Part shown: piece by piece, positions 1-9,076 of the stretch | Numbering within the stretch: the first letter of the stretch is position 1 | Layout: each line of letters starts with the position of its first letter | Source: Bacillota bacterium | Lineage (GTDB): Bacteria > Bacillota_A > Clostridia > Lachnospirales > Lachnospiraceae | Reading direction: 5' to 3' | Assembly (NCBI GenBank): GCA_023407175.1 | Contig: JAEYMU010000026.1 | Location: 1-64,000 of the forward strand | Length of the DNA stretch: 64,000 bases | Made by a program: the position numbers and the translations under genes | Notes under the pieces: generated by a model | What the model saw: the letters and a program-made list of their open reading frames with translations, nothing else | Told to the model about the DNA's origin: nothing | Databases searched by the model: none

Positions 1-117
1 GATAATTAGCTATTATCCTTTGTTTAAAACGAATTATAGCATAATGTACACAAAAAAGCATTATTTTTCCATAAAAATATTTTTCTAAGTTGTCTGAACC
101 CGGATTATAATATAACA

Positions 118-271
118 GAGGAAGCATTGTTTAGAAACTCGGTTTTCCAGTTTCGAATAAGATTGAGAGCAATGGAGTGTTCCTTTGCCAGCTGGTTTAT
201 TTCCTTTTTGCCACTAATGCTTCAAGGACAACCTTAGTTTTAAATTCAGCACTAAAATTTCTTCTTTTCAT
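118..271 (-). pseudogene. IS3-family transposase OrfA N-terminal fragment, frameshifted
   Basis: Reading the minus strand from the ATG at 271 gives MKRRNFSAEFKTKVVLEAL, the typical helix-turn-helix start of IS3-type OrfA. After about 24 codons this frame hits TAA. The adjacent frame continues the family pattern (KEINQLAKEHSIALNLIRNW, then KTEFLNNAS), so a one-base indel separates the two halves. The match ends near 120 and no OrfB or terminal repeat follows. Positions 1-117 hold nothing recognisable. This is a dead remnant lying downstream of tRNA-Leu(CAG), a position consistent with decayed mobile DNA. Confidence 0.7.
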
Positions 272-364
272 AAATAATCAACCTGCTTTCTTCGTTAGTT
301 TTATTGTATCAGATTCATTTATCTATTTGGTGGTTTTGTGTCTTGATTTATAAGACCATTATAG

Positions 365-386
365 TTGCATTCCGGTTGCATTCCAA
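365..386 (-). repeat. Paired GGAATGCAA repeat, third copy
   Basis: On the minus strand this is GGAATGCAA, two bases, then GGAATGCAA, differing at two positions from the identical pairs at 6808-6829 and 18609-18630. Like the 6808 copy it lies just past the terminator of a tRNA-Leu. It is probably an integrase arm-type site of a related element that used tRNA-Leu(CAG). Confidence 0.55.
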
Positions 387-388
387 AC

Positions 389-443
389 ACAAAAAATCAA
401 GGGTTCCAGAAGTTGTCAAAACTTCCAAAACCCTTGATTTTTC
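389..443 (-). terminator. Intrinsic terminator of tRNA-Leu(CAG)
   Basis: On the minus strand AAATCAAGGGTT and its near complement AACCCTTGATTT form a long stem, followed by TTTTTTG. It starts a few bases after the tRNA 3' end. The hairpin sequence is clearly related to the one after tRNA-Leu(AAG) at 6755. Confidence 0.75.
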
Positions 444-448
444 AGTAG

Positions 449-533
449 TGCAGTTGAGGGGACTTGAACCCCTACCCACGTTAAGCGGACTAGAACCTGA
501 ATCTAGCGCGTATGCCAATTCCGCCACAACTGC
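449..533 (-). tRNA. tRNA-Leu (anticodon CAG)
   Basis: An 85-nt class II tRNA. The acceptor GCAGTTG pairs with CAACTGC, with discriminator A. The anticodon stem CTAGA/TCTAG encloses loop TTCAGGT, which gives anticodon CAG. A long variable arm is present, and the T arm is GGGG-TTCAAGT-CCCC. CCA is not encoded. Confidence 0.95.
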
Positions 534-828
534 AAAGTGTTCCAACGACTACGGAACGAATTTGATTATAACATAATGTTTTTTTAATTTCAACACAAAT
601 ATTTTGTTTTTCACAAATCTTTAACTGTCAATTTTTGATTATTAATTATTACTATATTAAGAAAAAATGTAAAAATATGTGCAAAACCAAAAGGAGATAA
701 TTGACAGTATTTACAAAATATGCTATATATAAGTTGTAATTTACAAAATAAGCTACAAATTGCCAAAAATAGATAGTATGAGGTAAGAGTAGCTAACCAA
801 ATTTTATATTAAAAAAGGAGAATGAGTT

Positions 829-1413
829 ATGACAAGAAAGATCAGCTTTAAAATGGTTTTACTTTTTGCTTTTGCGCTATTTGTTTTATTTTCCTTTACC
901 AGCACAAAAGCATTTGCGGCAGAAACCAAGGAAGTAACAGTAACAGTTCCGACTACGGTAACCTGCCCCTCTACTGTAATCGGTAATGTATTACAATCTA
1001 TTTCCACTTCAACCTACAGCTATGATGACGGCAGCTACAAGGGTACATTAAGCTTTGTATCGATAAGCAATCTTACTGCAACTTTATATGCAACTTATCC
1101 GGATATGACGATGTATACCTATAGCTTTATCAGAACATATTCCGGTACAGTAACAGCATATGAGCTTCCGGCTACCATGGAGGTTACCGCAATACGCGCC
1201 TATGATATTACTGCTCCGCTGGACGCAGTTGACAGCATTAAGCTGGCGATGGCTAATTCAACCTATGCTTACGATGATGGAACCTATAAGGGAACACTTA
1301 GCTATGTCAGCATCACCAGTTGGACCCAGACTGTTAGTCCGCAATATCCCAATACCACCCTATATCGCTTCACATTTAATGTGAATTATGCGGGAACAGT
1401 TACGAAGTATTAA
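829..1413 (+). CDS. Small secreted two-repeat protein
   Basis: A 194-aa exported protein of unknown function. Residues 1-31 form a signal peptide with a basic start, a long hydrophobic core and a cleavage-like AFAAE. The mature part holds two related units of about 55 residues, each starting near TYxYDDGxYKGTLS and ending YxGTVT. The spacing suggests a beta-rich fold. No cell-wall anchor is seen, so the protein is probably released or loosely bound. The start is fixed by AAGGAG eight bases upstream. It is monocistronic, ending at the bidirectional terminator at 1490. Similar YDDGTYKGTL repeats occur in secreted Firmicutes proteins, but I know no function for them. Confidence 0.85.
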   Translation: MTRKISFKMVLLFAFALFVLFSFTSTKAFAAETKEVTVTVPTTVTCPSTVIGNVLQSISTSTYSYDDGSYKGTLSFVSISNLTATLYATYPDMTMYTYSFIRTYSGTVTAYELPATMEVTAIRAYDITAPLDAVDSIKLAMANSTYAYDDGTYKGTLSYVSITSWTQTVSPQYPNTTLYRFTFNVNYAGTVTKY

Positions 1414-1489
1414 TCGAGATATCTATTAAAAATGGGACAGGCGTTATCATAAGCTCAGGCTATTATCCCATACAAGGATGTATAAAAAT

Positions 1490-1536
1490 GGGACCTCAAA
1501 ATGATAATATGCTATCATAATGAGGTCCCGCTTTTC
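1490..1536. terminator. Bidirectional intrinsic terminator
   Basis: GGGACCTCA and TGAGGTCCC flank an inner ATGATA/TATCAT pairing, giving one long hairpin with T-rich tracts on both sides. It serves the converging genes at 829 (+) and 1548 (-). Confidence 0.8.
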
Positions 1537-1547
1537 GTTTCCCCTAT

Positions 1548-2309
1548 TTATTTTATTTTCAGCCAAACCTCCATCACCAGACGGTGGGGCAGTAATTTCG
1601 ATATTAGGCGCATCAGTTTGATTTGTATGCCAAAGACGGACATATCTTTTCCTTTTCTGCTGTCCAAAAGAGCCTTTTTCACTACCTCATCGGGATCATA
1701 CATAGGCTTGAAATTATTGCAGGCATCTGGATTTTTGGTATCCTTGGCCACCTTAAAGAATTCGGTCCGGACATATCCGGGGCAAACGCTGGTTACTGTA
1801 ATCCCTCTCTCCTTTATCTCTACATTCAGGGCACGGCTGAAATGAACCACAAATACCTTCGTGGCAGCGTACATATTAAAATAAGGCAGCGGCTGATATG
1901 CCGAGGCGGAGCCCATCATAAGAATCCTGCTGCCGGCATTCATATAGGGGAGACAGGCATAGGTTATATGGATAAGGGCCTTACAGTTCAAATCAATCAT
2001 ACTGTCAATCTCATAATCTGTCAGATCAAGATAGCTTCCGTATTTGCCAAAGCCGGAGGCGTTGACTAACAGCGCGATCTTTGGTTTTTCCTTTTCCAAA
2101 AGCTCCTTTAAGTTCCGTATGCTTTCCTGCTGCAATAAATCAAGCCGAAGTACACGTATCTTGGAAGAGAAATTCTTCTTTAACTGCTCCAGCCGGTCCA
2201 GCCTTCTTGCAATACTCCAAATTTCATCCACCTGCTCCGTTGCGGCAATCTGCTTTACAAATTCTTTTCCAATACCGGAGGATGCTCCGGTTACGATGGC
2301 TATTCTCAT
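1548..2309 (-). CDS. Short-chain dehydrogenase/reductase (SDR)
   Basis: A 253-aa classical SDR oxidoreductase, cytoplasmic and NAD(P)-dependent. The cofactor glycine motif TGASSGIG is at residues 7-14, a variant NASG (usually NNAG) near 83-86, the catalytic Ser in GSAS and the YxxxK motif (Y-AAT-K) near residue 150. A following PGYVRTEF segment fits the family. Length is typical. The C-terminal 30 residues are hydrophobic and basic, as in membrane-associated SDRs such as DltE-like proteins. The substrate cannot be inferred. It is transcribed alone and ends at the shared terminator at 1490. Confidence 0.9.
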   Translation of the reverse strand: MRIAIVTGASSGIGKEFVKQIAATEQVDEIWSIARRLDRLEQLKKNFSSKIRVLRLDLLQQESIRNLKELLEKEKPKIALLVNASGFGKYGSYLDLTDYEIDSMIDLNCKALIHITYACLPYMNAGSRILMMGSASAYQPLPYFNMYAATKVFVVHFSRALNVEIKERGITVTSVCPGYVRTEFFKVAKDTKNPDACNNFKPMYDPDEVVKKALLDSRKGKDMSVFGIQIKLMRLISKLLPHRLVMEVWLKIK

Positions 2310-2699
2310 TAATACTCTCCATTCTGCCGATATCCCGCCAATTCAGCGTCAGCACATATTTGCAAAGCGAATTGTAATAATTCATTTTCTTATTCCCGGC
2401 TAATATCCATATTAGACTTTTCGGAGCAGCTCCGACCAGCTTCTGATAAGAGATGATCTGTTTGGTACTACCTTACAATATCCTCAGAAGTATCATTTTT
2501 ATACACTCTTTTAAGCAAATAGTAGAAATGACAGAGCTTCATTCCTCAAAAGAATGAGCATCTCTCATGCCCTAAGTAAGCTTGCTTATTAGAATAAATA
2601 ATAATGATAGTAAGAAGTACCTTATGGCCTTGAGCCGGCGGACAGGATAACTGCCTTATGAGGGCTGTTTATTATTTATCTCCATGTATCATCCACCCC
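2310..2699. other. Intergenic stretch without a gene
   Basis: No credible coding frame, RNA gene or strong terminator is seen. A promoter for tRNA-Asn begins at its right edge. Confidence 0.6.
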
Positions 2700-2728
2700 T
2701 TGACAACGAAGGTCTGTCGTATTAAAAT
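2700..2728 (+). promoter_or_regulatory. Promoter of tRNA-Asn
   Basis: A perfect TTGACA at 2700-2705 and TAAAAT at 2723-2728 are separated by 17 bases. The tRNA begins 11 bases downstream. Confidence 0.8.
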
Positions 2729-2738
2729 TACAACATAT

Positions 2739-2810
2739 TCCTCGATAGCTCAATGGTAGAGCACACGGCTGTTAACCGTGGGGTTGTAGGTTCGAGCCCT
2801 ACTCGGGGAG
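2739..2810 (+). tRNA. tRNA-Asn (anticodon GTT)
   Basis: A 72-nt cloverleaf. The acceptor TCCTCGA pairs with TCGGGGA, with discriminator G. The anticodon stem CACGG/CCGTG holds loop CTGTTAA. The T arm is GTAGG-TTCGAGC-CCTAC. CCA is not encoded. Confidence 0.95.
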
Positions 2811-2817
2811 TTGCTTT

Positions 2818-2856
2818 AGCCGGTCAGTTCTTCCAATTATGCGACTGGCTTTTTTT
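2818..2856 (+). terminator. Terminator after tRNA-Asn
   Basis: AGCCGGTC pairs with GACTGGCT (one G-U) and is followed by seven T residues. Confidence 0.8.
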
Positions 2857-2942
2857 ATTGAAAATTATTATTTGATACAGTGTTGCATAACTTTTTTCTG
2901 GTTAAAAGCAATACTGTACCATATGCTTAAGGAGGTTATTGC

Positions 2943-4661
2943 ATGATACCGAGAAATGAATATCCAAGGCCGCAGTTTGTGAGGAAGAACTGGGTCAATC
3001 TGAATGGAGAGTGGGAGTTTTCCTTTGATACGGACAGCTTCGACAAAAGTATTCTGGTCCCCTACGCTTACCAGGCCGAGCTCTCCGGAATTAATGTGCA
3101 GGAGTTCCATGACATCGTCTGGTACCGCCGTAAATTCAGCCTTCCCGGTGAAATGTCGGGAAAGCGGATATTGCTTCATTTTGGAGCAGTGGATTACATC
3201 TGCCGGATTTATGTAAATGGTAAAATGGTGATGGAGCATACCGGTGGGCATATTAGTTTTACGGCAGACATTACAGAGTTTATAAAGGAAGGCGAAAACG
3301 AGCTGAAGCTATGGGTGCAGGACTGCGCGGCAGATATGGAGATGGCCAGAGGAAAGCAATACTGGGAAGAACGCTCCAGCGGAATCTTTTATACCCGCAC
3401 GACAGGCATCTGGCAGACAGTATGGTTAGAAGCGGTAAATTCCAGCCATTTGAAAGAGGTCTATCTTACCTCCGATCTCCCACATATGTCGCTGGATGTC
3501 GCATATGACATCACCAGTTGGGAGAATACACAACTTATGATCAAAATATTCCTTGAAGGTAGGGAAATTACATCAGAGACAGTAGTACCTGTAAATCATA
3601 TGGGAAATGTCAGCTTGAAGATAGAAGCGGATGGAAAGAATAAGGAGGAGCTTTACTGGTCACCGGAACAGCCGGTTCTCTTTGACATAGCCTTTACCTT
3701 ATTAAAGGAAGGCACTGTGGCGGATGAGGTTACCTCTTATTTTGGCATACGCAGCATTGTGATTGAGAATGGGACGATCCTGTTAAATCATCGGCCATAT
3801 TTTCAAAAGCTCCTGCTGGATCAGGGCTATTGGAGAAAGTCCCTGCTTACAGCACCCACGGATGAGGATTTTATATTGGATATTTGTCTGACCAAGGAAA
3901 TGGGTTTTAATGGTGTCCGCAAGCATCAGAAGATCGAGGATCCGCGCTATCTGTATCATGCGGACAGAATGGGGCTTCTGGTATGGGGTGAGATTGCCTC
4001 TGCCCAGGCTTACAGCAGAACCTATGTAAAAAGAATTACCAATGAATGGATGGAGGAAATCAACAGGGATTACAACCATCCCTGTATTATTGTCTGGACA
4101 CCGTTGAATGAGTCCTGGGGAGTTCCTACGATAGTAAGCGAAAGTGATACACAGGCCCACAGCGCTGCCATGATCTACATTGCAAAATCTCTTGATAGAA
4201 CGAGATTGGTTATCGGCAATGACGGCTGGGCACATACCTGTTCAGACCTGATTACCATCCATGATTATGAGTCGGATACGAATATACTCAAGAAGCACTA
4301 TAGGGATGTAGAAAGCGCGCTTGCTGTCCGTCCGAATGACATACCGATTATGGCACAGGGCTGGAGCTATCAGGGGCAGCCCATCCTTGTATCAGAATAC
4401 GGAGGAATATCCTATCAGAAGGATGAACAGCAGGGTTGGGGCTATACGAATGCAAGCTCCGATGAGGAGTTCGCATTGCGTTATTATAATGTCACCAATC
4501 CTCTGTTGAAAGCCGGTGCCCTGCAGGGCTTTTGCTATACCCAGCTGACGGATGTCGAGCAGGAGATTAACGGTTTGCTGACCTATGACCGTATACCAAA
4601 GATCGATACCGCCATCATTAAGGCAATCAATGATGATAAATGGAAGCCGGAAGACAAGTAG
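2943..4661 (+). CDS. Glycoside hydrolase family 2 protein
   Basis: A 572-aa GH2 enzyme of the beta-galactosidase/beta-glucuronidase superfamily. The order is a sugar-binding jelly-roll (LNGEWEF near the start), an immunoglobulin-like sandwich, then the TIM barrel. The acid/base Glu lies in WTPLNESWG (near residue 390) and the nucleophile Glu in VSEYGG (near 484). No signal peptide is present, so it likely acts on imported oligosaccharides or glycosides in the cytoplasm. Length suits a short GH2 without extra C-terminal domains. AAGGAGG seven bases before ATG fixes the start. It stands alone between tRNA-Asn and the FAD-Rieske gene. The exact sugar cannot be told. Confidence 0.9.
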   Translation: MIPRNEYPRPQFVRKNWVNLNGEWEFSFDTDSFDKSILVPYAYQAELSGINVQEFHDIVWYRRKFSLPGEMSGKRILLHFGAVDYICRIYVNGKMVMEHTGGHISFTADITEFIKEGENELKLWVQDCAADMEMARGKQYWEERSSGIFYTRTTGIWQTVWLEAVNSSHLKEVYLTSDLPHMSLDVAYDITSWENTQLMIKIFLEGREITSETVVPVNHMGNVSLKIEADGKNKEELYWSPEQPVLFDIAFTLLKEGTVADEVTSYFGIRSIVIENGTILLNHRPYFQKLLLDQGYWRKSLLTAPTDEDFILDICLTKEMGFNGVRKHQKIEDPRYLYHADRMGLLVWGEIASAQAYSRTYVKRITNEWMEEINRDYNHPCIIVWTPLNESWGVPTIVSESDTQAHSAAMIYIAKSLDRTRLVIGNDGWAHTCSDLITIHDYESDTNILKKHYRDVESALAVRPNDIPIMAQGWSYQGQPILVSEYGGISYQKDEQQGWGYTNASSDEEFALRYYNVTNPLLKAGALQGFCYTQLTDVEQEINGLLTYDRIPKIDTAIIKAINDDKWKPEDK

Positions 4662-4871
4662 AAGCTTCTTTCGGTATACCTATCCTAAGAAATTGGCAAC
4701 AGGAGAGAAGAACTTGCGGTTACAGCTTGATCTTCTGGTTTCCTGGCGTATAAAATTCTCCTGATATGCAAAATATATCCTGGTACAGTGTAAGTATTCA
4801 TGCATAACTATGGGCAGATATTTAGTGAGCGCTGTACTGAACGATATGTCGGGATATCAACGGAGGTATTT

Positions 4872-6425
4872 ATGGGAATCATCTGGGAAGCGAAGGGAGC
4901 GGCGGAAAGTGCCGGGAAGGAACGGGGAGAATCACTTTGGATACAGAAGGAATACCGGTTTGAACAGGGAGAGAACAGCAGGGTGAGCCGTCCCTCCTTG
5001 CAGGCCGATATTAGTACCGAGGTAGCGGTGATCGGAGCAGGACTGGCCGGAATTCTGACAGCGTACTTACTGCAGCAGCGTGGCGTTAGAACGGTACTGC
5101 TGGAAAGCCAGGAGGCTGGCGGTGGAATAACGAAGAATACTACGGCTAAGATTTCCTCCCAGCATAGTTTGATTTACCATAAGCTGCTTACACTCAAGGG
5201 CGAAGAGAGAGCCAGGGAATATGCAATGGCCAATCAGTACGCAATCGAGAAATACGAAGAAATAATAAACCAGCTTGAGATTAGCTGCGACTATGAAATC
5301 AAACCAAGCTATATTTATACTCTGGATCGTGTGTCCCGTATCAGGCAGGAGGCGGAAGCAGCTAAGCGGCTGGGGTTGCCGGCTGTATTTACAAGGGAGA
5401 CAGAGCTTCCTTTTCAGGTTAAGGCAGCAGTACGATTTGAACGCCAGGCACAATTTCACCCACTTAAGTTTCTGGATGCGATAGCCAGTAAGCTTACAAT
5501 TTATGAGCAAACAAGAATAAAGCAAATCCAGACCGGCGGATTAATCCTTACGGAGCAGGGAAGTGTCAGGGCAAAGTCAATTGTGATAGCAACCCATTAT
5601 CCATTTATCAATGCACCGGGATACTATTTCTTTAAGCTGCATCAGGAGCGGCAGTATGTTGCGGCCTTAGAGGGCGGAGATATTGATAAAAAGGCCAGGC
5701 TTGGCGGAATGTATCTGGATGCAGACCCGGACGGCTATAGCTTTCGAAGATATAAAGAATATCTGCTTCTGGGAGGAGGAAGCCACCGTGCAGGAAAGTA
5801 TAAACCGCTGAATGCCTATGATAGGCTCAAGAGGGCGGCAGCAGAATGGTATCCGGATGCTAAAATCAAATATATCTGGTCCAATCAGGACTGTATGACC
5901 CCGGACTCAGTTCCCTATATCGGTAAATATTCCGTTATAACGCCCAAGATCTATGTTGCAACCGGTTTTAATAAATGGGGAATGACCAATTCCATGGTAT
6001 CCGCTATGATAATCAGTGATATGATTACTGGAAGAGAGAATGAATATCAGAAGGTATTCAGTCCCTGCCGGCTTCTACTGTCAGGCAGCGGAAAAATTCT
6101 TACGGATACGTCAGTCACGACGGTCAGCCTTCTTAAGGAGCATATGAAGCTTCCCCACGATAAGTTCAAGAATATCGCGGTTGGAGCCGCCGGTGTCATT
6201 AATTATAATGGAGAGCGCTATGGGGTGTACCGGGAAGCGGAGGATAGATATTATTTTATCACTACAAAATGTCCTCATTTGGGTTGCAGTCTGGAATGGA
6301 ATCAGAACGAACTGACCTGGGACTGCCCCTGCCACGGTTCCCGCTTTGACTATAAAGGTGACTTAATCAATAATCCTGCGACAAGGGATGTCTTTGATGC
6401 CTTTCAAAGGAAGAAGAAACAATAG
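4872..6425 (+). CDS. FAD-dependent oxidoreductase with C-terminal Rieske domain
   Basis: A 517-aa fusion. An N-terminal DAO-type FAD domain has the dinucleotide motif GAGLAG near residue 53 and a substrate lobe resembling glycine oxidase or glycerol-3-phosphate dehydrogenase-like proteins. A C-terminal Rieske [2Fe-2S] domain carries CPHLGC (near 467-472) and CPCHGS (near 485-490), with both Cys-His pairs intact. The usual idea is electron transfer between flavin and cluster; the substrate is unknown. The start at 4872 has GGAGG five bases upstream. An in-frame ATG at 4800 lacks a ribosome site and adds an atypical extension. The gene is monocistronic, ending at the hairpin at 6443. Confidence 0.88.
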   Translation: MGIIWEAKGAAESAGKERGESLWIQKEYRFEQGENSRVSRPSLQADISTEVAVIGAGLAGILTAYLLQQRGVRTVLLESQEAGGGITKNTTAKISSQHSLIYHKLLTLKGEERAREYAMANQYAIEKYEEIINQLEISCDYEIKPSYIYTLDRVSRIRQEAEAAKRLGLPAVFTRETELPFQVKAAVRFERQAQFHPLKFLDAIASKLTIYEQTRIKQIQTGGLILTEQGSVRAKSIVIATHYPFINAPGYYFFKLHQERQYVAALEGGDIDKKARLGGMYLDADPDGYSFRRYKEYLLLGGGSHRAGKYKPLNAYDRLKRAAAEWYPDAKIKYIWSNQDCMTPDSVPYIGKYSVITPKIYVATGFNKWGMTNSMVSAMIISDMITGRENEYQKVFSPCRLLLSGSGKILTDTSVTTVSLLKEHMKLPHDKFKNIAVGAAGVINYNGERYGVYREAEDRYYFITTKCPHLGCSLEWNQNELTWDCPCHGSRFDYKGDLINNPATRDVFDAFQRKKKQ

Positions 6426-6442
6426 AATAAGAAAGATATGGA

Positions 6443-6489
6443 AAGGCCATAAAATACCCGGAAATCGGAATGATTTTATGGCCTTTTTA
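6443..6489 (+). terminator. Intrinsic terminator after the FAD-Rieske gene
   Basis: AAGGCCATAAAAT pairs with ATTTTATGGCCTT and is followed by a T run. Confidence 0.85.
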
Positions 6490-6595
6490 TGTACTTTATT
6501 AATTATGGAAAAGGTATTTGAAGAAATAAATTAAAAGGGTGAAAAATAAATGCAAAAATTCCCTATAAAATAACGCAAACTATGTAAATTTAGGC

Positions 6596-6624
6596 TTGCT
6601 TTTTAAAAAATTTCTTGCTATAAT
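6596..6624 (+). promoter_or_regulatory. Promoter of tRNA-Leu(AAG)
   Basis: TTGCTT at 6596-6601 and TATAAT at 6619-6624 with a 17-base spacer, 41 bases before the tRNA. Confidence 0.75.
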
Positions 6625-6664
6625 AAAATTCGTTCGCTGGACAATTCCGGCGATATAATCGTTT

Positions 6665-6748
6665 GCAGTCATGGCGGAATTGGCATACGCGCTAGACTAA
6701 GGATCTAGTCCGGGTTTCTGGGTAGGGGTTCAAGTCCCCTTGACTGCA
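6665..6748 (+). tRNA. tRNA-Leu (anticodon AAG), integration target
   Basis: An 84-nt class II tRNA. The acceptor GCAGTCA pairs with TGACTGC, discriminator A. The stem CTAGA/TCTAG holds loop CTAAGGA, anticodon AAG. Its 3' 55 bases are repeated exactly at 18740, so the functional 3' end here was supplied by the integrated element. Confidence 0.95.
6694..6748 (+). repeat. attL: 55-bp direct repeat
   Basis: A perfect copy of 18740-18794, running from the 3' edge of the anticodon stem to the tRNA discriminator base. Flanking bases differ on both sides. This is the left junction of the element. Confidence 0.92.
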
Positions 6749-6754
6749 GTAAGT

Positions 6755-6807
6755 AAAATCAAGGGTTTCAGAGTTTAGATAAACTTTGGAGCCCTTGATT
6801 TTTTTGT
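6755..6807 (+). terminator. Terminator after tRNA-Leu(AAG), element-borne
   Basis: AAATCAAGGGTTTC and its near complement flank GAGTTTA/TAAACTT, followed by a T run. It lies inside the element's left end and resembles both the terminator of tRNA-Leu(CAG) and the one beyond attR at 18829. Confidence 0.75.
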
Positions 6808-6829
6808 TTGGAATGCAATTGGAATGCAA
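6808..6829 (+). repeat. Left subterminal GGAATGCAA pair
   Basis: Two GGAATGCAA units two bases apart inside a 22-bp block identical, in the same orientation, to 18609-18630. It lies 60 bases inside attL and probably binds the integrase arm domain. Confidence 0.65.
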
Positions 6830-7110
6830 TGGGCGTGAAAAATAAAATGATAAAAAAGAAATAATTAATAAGGGGTTAGAAAGATATGGCTTTATTATAG
6901 ACTATAGAGGAGGGATTCCAACAGCGGATTTTCAGTGTGGGAGGTAGAAAATCTGTTTTTTATTTTTAGTTGTCTTGAGTGGTGTCAAAATCATTTTATC
7001 TCTGATATAACTTTTTCTTATAATATAATTTCTATAAATTTGAATTTCGCTGTAAGTTATGGTAAAATTATGAGATAGAAAGATGTTTGAATTGGAGGTA
7101 AAGACGCTGG

Positions 7111-8691
7111 ATGAATCCCTATTTAAGTGATATTATAAATAAATTTAATACAACACCATTTCTTTTTGCAGGGTCGGGGTTAACAAGAAGATATTATAAT
7201 TTGCCAGATTGGAAGTCTCTTTTGGAGGTTTTTGCAAGTAAAGTTAGCGATGATGAATTTGCATACATTGCATATGAAAATAAAGCAAGATCTATTGGAA
7301 CGGAAGCAGGAATATATCCCAAAATAGCGGAGCTGATTGAAAGAGATTTTAATGAGTTATGGTTTAAAAAACCAGAGATCAGAAGAGTTAATGATCGGTA
7401 TCTGAAGTCAATTAAGGCCGGAGTCTCTCCTTTTAAAGCAGAAATTGCAATGTTTATTGAAGAAAATTCGAAAATATCTGAGAAATATGAGAAGGAAGTT
7501 AATAAGCTTAAAGAAATATCAGAAAAGAGTATCACAGGTATTATTACAACTAACTATGATATGTTTTTTGAGCAGCACCTAGATCAATATAGTACTTATG
7601 TCGGACAAGAAGAGCTGGTATTTTCTCCAATACAAGGGATTGCAGAGATTTATAAAATTCATGGATCGATTGAGCAACCCGCTTCTATAGTAATAAATGA
7701 GGAGGACTACATTAAATTTGATAAGGGGAGCCCTTATTTGGCAGCAAAGCTTATGACCATTTTTATGGAGTATCCAATTATTTTTATAGGTTATTCAATC
7801 ACTGATTCTAATATTCAGAAAATATTATCAGCATTAGTTAATTGCTTATCTGAAAATAATATGGGAATATTAAGGAAACGGTTTGTTTTTATTGACTATC
7901 AGGAGGGACATAAGGATGTTACTATTGCTCCTCATACAATTATTATTGACGGACGAGTGATTGAGATGACAAAAGTTACATTGGATAACTTTATGCCACT
8001 CTATGAAGAACTTGCTAACAAACAAGCTAAAATACCGGTGAAGCTTTTAAGAATGTTTAAACAGGAATTATATAAATTCACGATAGAAAATAGGCCTACT
8101 GCTAATTTGCGAGTGGCCAGTATAGATGACCGAAGAGTGGGAGATGAGGACTTAGTATTAGCTATCGGTAAGGCTTCTGATTTTGGATTGAAAGGATTGA
8201 AAGGCTTATCCAGTAGTGAGTGGTATAAAAATATAGTTATAGATTCATTAGAATTTACTGCAGATGATCTGCTTGATTATGCGTATCCAGCCCTGAACAG
8301 ACAAAATTCAAATACCTTGCCAATATTTAAGTATTTGTCATTAGCAAAAAACAATCATACAGATTGTATATTAAAAGCAAAGGAAGTAAATTTTGATACA
8401 ATTATAAGTCAAAGTTTTAAAAATAATAGAGGATGTTTAAATAGGTATACATCGGTCCAGGATATTTGGAAGAATGAAAAAAGTTTGGAAAAAGCGACAC
8501 GGCTTCTGGCCCATTTAGAAGAAACGCAAATTAATATCGATGATTTGGAAGAAGTGTTAAAGCAAATATTTGATAAGCATTCTAATATTTTAGATGATGG
8601 GACTCAGGTGGAACGAACTAATATTAGAAGACTGATAAGGGTTTATGATTGGATGAAATATGGAGTAAAAGTGAAAGAGTCTTTTGACTAA
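7111..8691 (+). CDS. SIR2-domain protein, probable defence NADase
   Basis: A 526-aa protein with an N-terminal SIR2-like (SIR2_2 type) Rossmann domain: GSGLTRR at residues 21-27, TTNYD at 146-150, KIHGS at 182-186 and FIGYSITD at 225-232. The zinc-finger Cys pairs of deacetylase sirtuins are absent. The C-terminal half (about 290-526) is helical and matches nothing I recognise. SIR2 domains of this class are established NAD+-depleting effectors in several anti-phage systems; a role in abortive infection here is inferred from that and from placement as the first gene of an integrative element. GGAGG precedes the ATG. No partner gene (HerA, TIR or Argonaute) is adjacent. Confidence 0.8.
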   Translation: MNPYLSDIINKFNTTPFLFAGSGLTRRYYNLPDWKSLLEVFASKVSDDEFAYIAYENKARSIGTEAGIYPKIAELIERDFNELWFKKPEIRRVNDRYLKSIKAGVSPFKAEIAMFIEENSKISEKYEKEVNKLKEISEKSITGIITTNYDMFFEQHLDQYSTYVGQEELVFSPIQGIAEIYKIHGSIEQPASIVINEEDYIKFDKGSPYLAAKLMTIFMEYPIIFIGYSITDSNIQKILSALVNCLSENNMGILRKRFVFIDYQEGHKDVTIAPHTIIIDGRVIEMTKVTLDNFMPLYEELANKQAKIPVKLLRMFKQELYKFTIENRPTANLRVASIDDRRVGDEDLVLAIGKASDFGLKGLKGLSSSEWYKNIVIDSLEFTADDLLDYAYPALNRQNSNTLPIFKYLSLAKNNHTDCILKAKEVNFDTIISQSFKNNRGCLNRYTSVQDIWKNEKSLEKATRLLAHLEETQINIDDLEEVLKQIFDKHSNILDDGTQVERTNIRRLIRVYDWMKYGVKVKESFD

Positions 8692-9076
8692 AGCGCTTGC
8701 AAGCAAACACCGTTCAAAAGACCCTAAAAATTAGTTTAGTACCATATAAGATATAGCATTCATAAATGAACACCAATCTTCATCAGTACAATATAGCTTA
8801 TTTAACTGTCAAGATAATTATACAAAATTATTGATAATATGTCTATTGACATTTTTAACAATGTAAAATGAAATACTTATATGAATTCATGAAAATGTAT
8901 GATGTGATTATCTTGCTGCTAATCCGTATTATTTTGAATAGATTTGCTCATATCTAACTAATGATAATATCACTCAGTGTTGAAAATTAAAGTATTGGAA
9001 CTTTTATCGAGTGAACTCTGCTTCATTGGAAAATTGCTAATTTGATTAATAACGGAATGATTTTATGGAGAAAAAA
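8692..9076. other. AT-rich intergenic stretch
   Basis: No supported gene is seen on either strand. It separates the SIR2 gene from the convergent HTH gene. Confidence 0.5.
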
